A stretch of DNA of 18,611 nucleotides from CAYWTX01 sp964461295 (lineage in GTDB: Bacteria; Planctomycetota; Phycisphaerae; SM23-33), in assembly GCA_964461295.1 (NCBI GenBank), contig CAYWTX010000535.1:1-18611 (forward strand), written 5' to 3'. Of the stretch, positions 13,896 to 18,611 are shown piece after piece. The notes under the pieces are model-generated. The model was not told the DNA's origin and ran no database searches. It saw only the letters and a list, made by a program, of their open reading frames with translations. A program made the position numbers and the translations under genes. Within the stretch, counting starts at the first letter, position 1. Every line of letters begins with the position of its first letter.

Positions 13896-14193
13896 TGCGC
13901 CGGTGATACCGGAGGGATGGTGCGGGCGTCAAGCGGCCAACGTCGGGCGGGTGCGTGATCGTGGTTGCGGGACGGCGGTTTCGCGTAGGCGGGGTCGAGC
14001 CCGCAGGGCCTCTGACGGGGGTTGCGGCCTTTTGGGCCGCACGCCGAGCCCGCTTTTCGCGCCGGCACTGATGCACGCGCTCGGCCGGGAAAGGTGGGTC
14101 TGCCTCCCTTGCCTGCGAACGCGAGACATGCGGCTCAATCGCCCTTCCTTGAGGCAAGCGTGGTCCGCTTGCCCCGACCCAACCCAAGCGCGG
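13896..14193. other. Intergenic region with small hairpins, no gene seen
   Basis: This 298-base gap separates the antitoxin stop from the methyltransferase start, both on the minus strand. It holds GCGGCC-TTTTG-GGCCGC (14024-14040), a possible terminator for the toxin-antitoxin unit without a T-run, and a GCGGG(G)TCGAGCCCGC-type hairpin near 13990-14004. The CCGGT-GAT-ACCGG palindrome lies at 13900-13912. I see no convincing promoter or ORF. Confidence 0.4.
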
Positions 14194-14421
14194 CTACTTT
14201 TTCCGCCGCGACTTGGGCTTCGACCTGTCGCGGATGATCTGGGCGATGGGGCGCAGGGCGAGGTTGACCGAATCGGCGTCGGGGAACACATCCATCAGGT
14301 CCGGGTCCAGCGGCACGACATTCGCTCGCGCCGCGAACCGAGCGGCGTACTTGCCCCGCACCCCGCCGGAGAAGTCGTACTCTTTTCGCATTGTGTCTGC
14401 CTCATTCCGGCGACTCTTCAT
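14194..14421 (-). CDS. Antitoxin partner of the BrnT-family toxin
   Basis: Predicted 75-residue protein. The core MRKEYDFSGGVRGKYAARFA, followed by NVVPLDPDLMDVFPDADSVN and LRPIAQII, matches the small antitoxin-like proteins I know next to BrnT toxins, though not the classical BrnA sequence. In such modules the antitoxin binds and neutralises BrnT and represses the operon. ATG 14421 has GAGAGG 7 bases upstream and overlaps the ancestral toxin end by 20 bases. An alternative ATG at 14391 (65 residues, beginning MRKEYDF) has GAGG 8 bases before it and may be the true start. The tail is Arg/Lys-rich (RDRSKPKSRRKK). The frame is intact although the toxin gene is broken. Confidence 0.7.
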   Translation of the reverse strand: MKSRRNEADTMRKEYDFSGGVRGKYAARFAARANVVPLDPDLMDVFPDADSVNLALRPIAQIIRDRSKPKSRRKK

Positions 14422-14705
14422 ATCGCATCCTCTCGCGCCTGGTGGCCTCGCGTGCGCTGATGACTCGCATGCTGTCTTCTCTGTCACAGTGTACCACGAC
14501 CAGAAGTCTTCCGCGAACCGAAACGCCAAGCGTTGGAAACGCCAAGCGTTATGGATCGGTCTTCGCCCGCGTGGGAATGGTCGGGGTCGTACTTCGTGAT
14601 CGATAGGCTGTCCGCAAAGACGGTGAACGCTTCATGGAACGAAACCCCATGCTTCGCGACGTTCCGCAGGGCTTCTCGCGAGTCCCACTCGAATGACAGG
14701 CTCAT
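14402..14705 (-). pseudogene. brnT: BrnT-family toxin gene, frameshifted by a 16-bp tandem duplication
   Basis: BrnT toxins are ~90-95-residue ribonucleases. The first 57 codons read as one: MSLSFEWDSREALRNVAKHG, VSFHEAFTVFADSLSI, DPDHS, then EDRSITLGVS. After this the frame derails into NAWRFGSRKTSGRGTL and a stop at 14484. Deleting one copy of the 16-base tandem repeat at 14520-14551 restores VRGRLLVVVHCDRED, MRVISAREATRRERMRYEE and a stop at 14402. The result is a 95-residue protein with the family's length and C-terminal RxISAR region. GGAGG lies 8 bases before the ATG at 14705. The catalytic C-terminal half is lost as the sequence stands, so the toxin should be inactive unless the repeat reverts or ribosomes slip. 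An assembly or read error is possible, but an exact 16-base duplication is a typical real slippage event. Confidence 0.85.
14520..14551. repeat. 16-bp tandem duplication in brnT
   Basis: GAAACGCCAAGCGTT occurs at 14520-14534 and again at 14536-14550, a period of exactly 16. Because 16 is not a multiple of three, it shifts the toxin frame by one. Tandem copies of this length can contract by replication slippage, so the lesion could revert. Confidence 0.95.
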
Positions 14706-14720
14706 GGCGCGATCCTCCAA

Positions 14721-14837
14721 CTACCGCGCCGTTGCCAGCCCCGGCCGGGGCTCGGTGATGATGAACTCTTTGCCATCCTCGGAAATCTGCTTTAGCGGGG
14801 CGGGACCAGGCGGCCGGGAGGGGGTGGGGGGTTTCAT
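14721..14837 (-). CDS. Possible 38-residue ORF between the glycosidase-like gene and brnT
   Basis: An ATG at 14837-14835 overlaps the TGA of the upstream gene as ATGA. It opens 38 codons: MKPPTPSRPPGPAPLKQ, then ISEDGKEFIITEPRPG and LATAR, ending TAG at 14721-14723, 15 bases before the brnT ATG. Most codons end in G or C, as in the local genes, and the middle reads like a folded-protein strand. The ORF contains a perfect palindrome, AGCCCCGGCCGGGGCT (14737-14752), which could alternatively be a terminator for the glycosidase transcript. I recognise no family. It may be a real small coupled gene, a remnant of an older gene, or chance. Confidence 0.3.
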   Translation of the reverse strand: MKPPTPSRPPGPAPLKQISEDGKEFIITEPRPGLATAR

Positions 14838-17377
14838 TTGCAGATCACGCTCCAGGAGATATCGCCCGTTTCTCGGGCGTCGAGGGACAGTTCAAGCAGC
14901 CCGGCCGACTCGTCCACAACGCGGACCTGGGCGGTTGCTCCTATGGCCCGACAGTCCTTCGGCTGCCGGCCGTTGGTGGCGATCACGATCCTGAACGTCT
15001 CGCCGCCGATGACCTTAGCTACGCCGCTCAGCGTCGCTGTTTTGGCGTCCCATCGCGGCCTTCCTGTCAGGTCGACGTACCCCTGCATCACATGGCGATT
15101 GGTCGAGAGGAACTGGGGATCGGGCTCCACGGCGTGGATCGACAGCATCCTGGCCTCCGAAGGGCGGAGCTCCTGTGCGAGTTTGTCGCTGCCCTTGAAG
15201 ATGCCGACGAGTCTGTCGTTCCAGAAGTCGTAGACGTAGTAGCGTGCATTGCGGGTCAGACCCAGCCCCCCTTCCGCGGGCGGGGCGCCGAGGTCGACTG
15301 AAATCCTCGCGCCCACGGGTTTGAGCGCTTTCACCTTGCCGGGGAAATCGCGCCGGCCCTCGGTGAAGGGTTCCAGGTCCACATCGACGCTCGGCCACTC
15401 GCCCTTCTCGATCGCGGTGTTGAAGAACGTGAGTTGATGCCACGAGTCATCGACCTTGAAGTCGTACACGCGCGGATACGGCGCCCCGCCGGTGAACAGG
15501 TCCACCGGCCGCGCGCTCCGCGGAGTCGAATGAAACGGAATCACGCGAGAAAGGTCGTGCAACTGATCCGGCGTCATCTGCGAGAAGCTGTTGGCGATGA
15601 GCATCCGCGCCGAGGCCACATACGTCATCGTGAACATCGCCCGCACGCCGTCGCGCCCGTTGCGGCGATGCTCATCCAGCACCTGCTTGCCGTCCGTGTC
15701 GTAATTCATGACGACGCGGTTCTTGTACCACCGCAGCCCTGCCCGGCTGATCAGCGGCGGGGCCCACATCGTGTTGTCCCAGATCGTCCGCTGCGACGCG
15801 ACCAGCCCGAAAGTCACATCCGACCCGAGAAAGTACGCCCGCTCCTGTGTGTAGGCGCCTTTGCCCAGGCCCTCCTGGGCCAGCGCGAAGATATTGCGGT
15901 ACGCCTTCGCCGTCGTCGCCTGCGGATCCTCAAAGCCCCCCTCGAGGCACCAGCCGGTCAGCTTGGGATAGTCATAAAAGGCCCCCGCCACGCCGGCCGC
16001 CTTCAGGTTCGCGTACACCTCGCGCATGTGCTTGAGGAAATCGGGATCGGTGAAGTCATAGCCGACCAGGTTGCGGTCCTTCGCGGCCCAGTCCCGCTCC
16101 CACCACCGCAGCCCGACCGGCTTCTTGATCTGCCGCGACGGGTCGTTGTACAGGAAATGCCCGGGAAACGCCTTGGCGTAGTCATCGGACCGGCCGTTGG
16201 TCCGCATATAGGTGATCGGTACGCCGCCGCGCTCGATGATCGCGGCGCACCATTTCTTCGTCGTTTCGTACGGCCGCTTGTAGCACGCGCCCGGCTCGGC
16301 GAAGGTCGGGGCGCACCGCGCCCAGTGCTCGTCATCCCACCAGCCGTCGCAGTTGTTCCGGTCGTAGCTGTCCGGGAGCAATCGCACGCCGACGCGGCTG
16401 TACTTGAGGAATCCGCTCTTGACGATGTGGTCCATCTCGCGGACGGCGCCGATCGTGTCGTTGGACTTGGGACCGACCTGCGATGCCCACCAAAGGCAAA
16501 CCGTGGGAAAGTCATACGCCGGCAGTTCGATTCCCTGGGCGGCCTTCACGCATCGCCCATACTGCTCCAGCGCCTCAAACGGATCCTGCCCGCTGATGTC
16601 GAGGTACGCCCTGTCGTCCGGCATGTATCGCTCGCCCGGCTCGACGCGCCGGCCGACCGGATCCTCGGCCCAGCAGTCGAACTCGATCGCGTCGGCCTTG
16701 CGATCGACGCGGGCGAACTTCTCGAAGTCGTGATACGTCAGCCCGCCGACGACGAGGCAGCGGCTGGGGCCGGCGCCGAACTTCGCCAGCAGGTTGTTCC
16801 TGCACTTGACCTGCTGCGCATCCGCACGCAACCGCGTCGGCACGCAGCCCGTGTCGCCGTCGAGCACCATGAACTTCTCGGCCACGCTCTGCCCCCTGAA
16901 GGCGGCCGCGATGATCGGGTGAATCTGGCCCACATGGAGGGGCTTGTCTGTGCGGTTTTCGGCGCCGGCGCCAAGCACCACGAAGCTCTTGTCCTCGTAC
17001 ACCTCGATCGCCAGCAGCGCCGTCGCCTCGGCGGGCGCGGCGGCGGCGATGCTGAGCCGTTTGCCCTTGCCCAGCGGCCCGGAGATGTCCTGGGTCGATG
17101 CCGCGAAACCCGCGCCGCTCGCGGGGGCGATCCCCTCGCCGGCCATATTGCGGGCCTCCCAGCGCGCCCCCTCAACCCGCGCGGTCGGATCGGCCTTGAC
17201 GAAGACGCCATACGTTCCAGTCCTCAGGTCAACCCGTACCTCAACCTTCGCATTCGCCACGACGGCCTGACGTTCGTCTTTCGACACGGTCACCATGTCC
17301 TCGCTCCTCTGCGCGTAGACGGCGTAAGGCCAGCAGAACAGAATCACTGCCGCGCTGCACAGAATCCGTTGTTTCAT
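14834..17377 (-). CDS. Secreted glycoside hydrolase-like protein (clan-D-like)
   Basis: Predicted 847-residue exported protein. The signal peptide is about residues 1-22 (MKQRILCSAAVILFCWPYAV, then YA before QRS). Residues ~35-280 look like an N-terminal beta-sandwich (VEVRVDLRTGTYGVFVKADP, GRRVEPGERY). Residues ~285-640 look like a TIM barrel: FPTVCLWWASQVG, LLPDSYDRNNCDGWWDDEHW, GVPITYMRTNGRSDD, LVGYDFTDPDFLKHM, and AGVAGAFYDYPKLTGWC with D469 a candidate nucleophile. Then come SQRTIWDNTMW and IPFHSTPRSARPVDLF. A C-terminal beta-sandwich (~650-847) includes ARMLSIHAVEPDPQFLSTNR. This architecture resembles alpha-galactosidase-type GH36/GH27/GH31 relatives, but I cannot assign a family or substrate. 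ATG 17377 has GGAGAC 5 bases upstream and starts the signal peptide. A promoter lies just upstream, and a small HTH-like gene is divergent. Confidence 0.7.
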   Translation of the reverse strand: MKQRILCSAAVILFCWPYAVYAQRSEDMVTVSKDERQAVVANAKVEVRVDLRTGTYGVFVKADPTARVEGARWEARNMAGEGIAPASGAGFAASTQDISGPLGKGKRLSIAAAAPAEATALLAIEVYEDKSFVVLGAGAENRTDKPLHVGQIHPIIAAAFRGQSVAEKFMVLDGDTGCVPTRLRADAQQVKCRNNLLAKFGAGPSRCLVVGGLTYHDFEKFARVDRKADAIEFDCWAEDPVGRRVEPGERYMPDDRAYLDISGQDPFEALEQYGRCVKAAQGIELPAYDFPTVCLWWASQVGPKSNDTIGAVREMDHIVKSGFLKYSRVGVRLLPDSYDRNNCDGWWDDEHWARCAPTFAEPGACYKRPYETTKKWCAAIIERGGVPITYMRTNGRSDDYAKAFPGHFLYNDPSRQIKKPVGLRWWERDWAAKDRNLVGYDFTDPDFLKHMREVYANLKAAGVAGAFYDYPKLTGWCLEGGFEDPQATTAKAYRNIFALAQEGLGKGAYTQERAYFLGSDVTFGLVASQRTIWDNTMWAPPLISRAGLRWYKNRVVMNYDTDGKQVLDEHRRNGRDGVRAMFTMTYVASARMLIANSFSQMTPDQLHDLSRVIPFHSTPRSARPVDLFTGGAPYPRVYDFKVDDSWHQLTFFNTAIEKGEWPSVDVDLEPFTEGRRDFPGKVKALKPVGARISVDLGAPPAEGGLGLTRNARYYVYDFWNDRLVGIFKGSDKLAQELRPSEARMLSIHAVEPDPQFLSTNRHVMQGYVDLTGRPRWDAKTATLSGVAKVIGGETFRIVIATNGRQPKDCRAIGATAQVRVVDESAGLLELSLDARETGDISWSVICK

Positions 17378-17393
17378 GGCTGTCTCCGAATGA

Positions 17394-17422
17394 AGTATAC
17401 GGGCCACTCTTGTCCAAGACAA
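17394..17422 (-). promoter_or_regulatory. Promoter of the glycosidase-like gene with palindrome over the -35 box
   Basis: On the minus strand TTGTCT (17422-17417) and TATACT (17399-17394) are separated by exactly 17 bases and match the sigma-70 boxes at four and five of six positions. The predicted transcript start lies only about 10 bases before the ATG, so the leader is very short. A TTGTC-CAA-GACAA palindrome (17410-17422) covers the -35 box and could be an operator, perhaps for the divergent HTH-like protein. Confidence 0.45.
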
Positions 17423-17482
17423 TTCGTGAATCCACGACAGGTTACAGGGTCTCCTGGAATGGGGTAGGATGGGGAGACGTTC

Positions 17483-17791
17483 GTGGGGACCAGCGAGAAC
17501 GCCGTGAAGGTGCAGATCTGGACAGCATCGATCAGCATGCTGAAGCTGAAGCTGATGCAGTTGCGGTCGAGCTTTGGCTGGAGCCTGTCGAACCTGGCCG
17601 CCATGCTGCGGATGGACCTGCTGACGTACCGGGACTTGTGGAAATGGCTGGAAGAACCGTATGTGTATCCGGCGTCGGAGCCGCTGGAATATGTGTTGCC
17701 ACTTTCGCGAATATCCTGGACGGCAGAACGGGGGGAATCTGAAACGGCGGCGGCGAAGGACGGGGCGGAAGCCAGTCGCAGGAAGGCTTGA
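17483..17791 (+). CDS. Small HTH (XRE/Cro-like) protein, putative
   Basis: Predicted 102-residue protein starting at GTG with GGGGAG 6 bases upstream. Residues ~22-65 fit a Cro/C1-type helix-turn-helix: LMQLRSSFGWSLSNLAAMLR, MDLLTYRDLWKWLEEP, then YPASEPL. These parallel the usual LR..LGLSQ..LA..L..S..T...WE....P pattern, with W56 at the conserved Trp. The tail (~80-102) is Ala/Glu/Lys-rich. Divergence from the glycosidase-like gene, with a palindrome in the shared 105-base region, suggests local regulation. A second open frame (17410-17742) overlaps on the same strand but lacks recognisable features. Moderate confidence that it is a real gene. Confidence 0.45.
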   Translation: MGTSENAVKVQIWTASISMLKLKLMQLRSSFGWSLSNLAAMLRMDLLTYRDLWKWLEEPYVYPASEPLEYVLPLSRISWTAERGESETAAAKDGAEASRRKA

Positions 17792-18078
17792 GGCCGCCCA
17801 AAACCCGGCAATCCGAGGACAATCACCCCCGAAGAGCCAGGCAGGACACTACGCCGCGATTATCTTGGACAGCAGTGATTGACGTTGATGCATCCACGGT
17901 GGGTGGGCATCCTGTAAGCCTACGTGTCGAACAGCATGAGGTCGGGCCGAGGTTGGGGGCGGGTCAGGGCGGCGAACGGCAACCGGGAGCCGGTCAGCGC
18001 GAAACGGCCGAGCCAGTTCGGGGGCTGCCACGCGAAGGAGAGGCGGGGCTGGTGCGGGGCTGGAAGGTTACTCGACAC
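17792..18078. other. Intergenic region, nothing recognised
   Basis: About 287 bases lie between the small HTH-like gene and the stop of the PHP-domain gene. I find no coding sequence, strong hairpin, RNA gene or repeat shared with the rest of the window. Short GC-rich runs such as GGTTGGGGGCGGG near 17950 are present. Confidence 0.35.
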
Positions 18079-18611
18079 TCAGCTCTTGCCCTTCGGCATC
18101 CGTCTCTGGACCGCCTTCTGGCCGTCAGGGGCGGGGGTGAACATATCCGACTTCTTCAGGCCCAGTCCCTTCGCCAGGGCGATGCTGTAGTCGAGCAGGC
18201 CCATCTTCGGGTGGCGGCCGTTGGAGCCGAAGGCGAACTTCACCCCGGCCGCTTTGGCGGCCTTGGCCAGGCGAAGGCTGGGCAGATTGAAGCCGGAGCT
18301 GATCTCCAGGGCCACGCGATGCTTGACGGCGGCGTCAACCAGTTTGGCGATGCGTTTGTCGGTCCAGAGCGCCTCGTACCGCCCGGCCAGGGGCTCGGGC
18401 AGCCAGGAGACGTTGGCCAGCACGTCGATGGGCTGCTCGGCGATGATGCGGACGTGCCAGTCGACGAAGCGGTCCATGAACTTCTGGGTGTCGGACATGT
18501 CCACGCGCTTGGCGGCGTCCTTTTCCCAGAGCTTGACGCGCTGGCCGTCGTCGCCGGGGAAGGTCATCGCGTCGGTGAGCGTGTAGTCCAGCAGGGCCAG
18601 GGCCTCCGGGG
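18079..18611 (-). CDS. PHP-domain metallophosphoesterase-like protein, C-terminal part
   Basis: Partial: the frame is open to the window edge, with codons PEALALLDYTLTDA preceding the internal Met at 18567, so that Met is not the real start. Visible features match the C-terminal half of PHP-domain hydrolases: VRIIAEQPIDVLANVSWLP, LVDAAVKHRVALEISSGFN, and AGVKFAFGSNGRHPKMG, followed by LDYSIALAKGLGLKKSDMF. PHP proteins (histidinol-phosphatase and polymerase-associated types) use a metal-ion centre to cleave phosphoesters. The N-terminal His motif is outside the window, so activity cannot be judged. The end (QKAVQRRMPKGKS) is basic. Substrate unknown. Confidence 0.75.
   Translation of the reverse strand, partial: PEALALLDYTLTDAMTFPGDDGQRVKLWEKDAAKRVDMSDTQKFMDRFVDWHVRIIAEQPIDVLANVSWLPEPLAGRYEALWTDKRIAKLVDAAVKHRVALEISSGFNLPSLRLAKAAKAAGVKFAFGSNGRHPKMGLLDYSIALAKGLGLKKSDMFTPAPDGQKAVQRRMPKGKS

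Noticed and set aside
12370..14460. 696-codon plus-strand open frame
   Set aside because: It runs antisense across two clear methyltransferases and the antitoxin; its composition is that of a shadow frame.
15434..17467. 677-codon plus-strand open frame
   Set aside because: It is antisense to the glycosidase-like gene, which has a signal peptide, promoter and ribosome-binding site. The product is Arg/His/Val-rich without motifs.

Overview
The window is GC-rich bacterial DNA, tightly packed with genes on both strands and carrying several small dispersed repeats. The mix points to a Planctomycetota-like genome, possibly an environmental assembly: paired secreted Spy-like LTxxQ proteins, a large secreted sugar-hydrolase-like protein, a split YeeE/YedE pair, a BrnT module and many short palindromic intergenic repeats. 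That assignment is inference; there is no rRNA or other marker gene to settle it.

Layout. Bases 1-581 hold no convincing gene, only a mosaic of short repeats and a hairpin behind polA. DNA polymerase I (polA, minus, 582-3401) is complete with all three enzymatic domains, and its interdomain linker appears to be encoded by an inserted short repeat. Divergent from it are two paralogous exported Spy-like proteins (3616-4308, 4457-5428), followed by a strong hairpin. Next is a compact type II restriction-modification operon of lower apparent GC: a XamI-family endonuclease (5603-6562, predicted site GTCGAC) and an N6-adenine methyltransferase (6568-8166). Four bases later starts an 869-residue PEP/pyruvate-binding-domain protein (8171-10780). 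Its N-terminus looks like a KaiC/RecA fold without a Walker A motif, and it lacks the phosphohistidine and PEP-binding domains of true PEP synthase or PPDK.

Convergent with it are two membrane proteins that together make a split YeeE/YedE (sulfur-compound transporter type) pair (minus, 12064-10756). They are separated by a 7-bp GTGTCNN satellite and two palindromes. Upstream of them, two copies of an 83-bp palindromic repeat face each other symmetrically (12127-12317); a third copy lies at 334-419. Two translationally coupled SAM-dependent methyltransferases follow (minus, 13895-12382).

Further on is a minus-strand string: an 847-residue secreted glycosidase-like protein (17377-14834), a possible 38-residue ORF overlapping its stop, a BrnT-family toxin gene broken by a 16-bp tandem duplication (14705-14402), and its intact antitoxin (14421-14194). 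A small HTH-like protein (17483-17791) is divergent from the glycosidase, and the glycosidase promoter carries a palindrome over its -35 box. The window ends inside a PHP-domain protein (minus, from 18079).

Most notable: the BrnT toxin disrupted by a clean 16-bp duplication while its antitoxin stays intact; the repeat-derived linker in PolA; the symmetric repeat pair and its third copy; and the KaiC-like/PPDK_N fusion directly behind a likely acquired restriction system.
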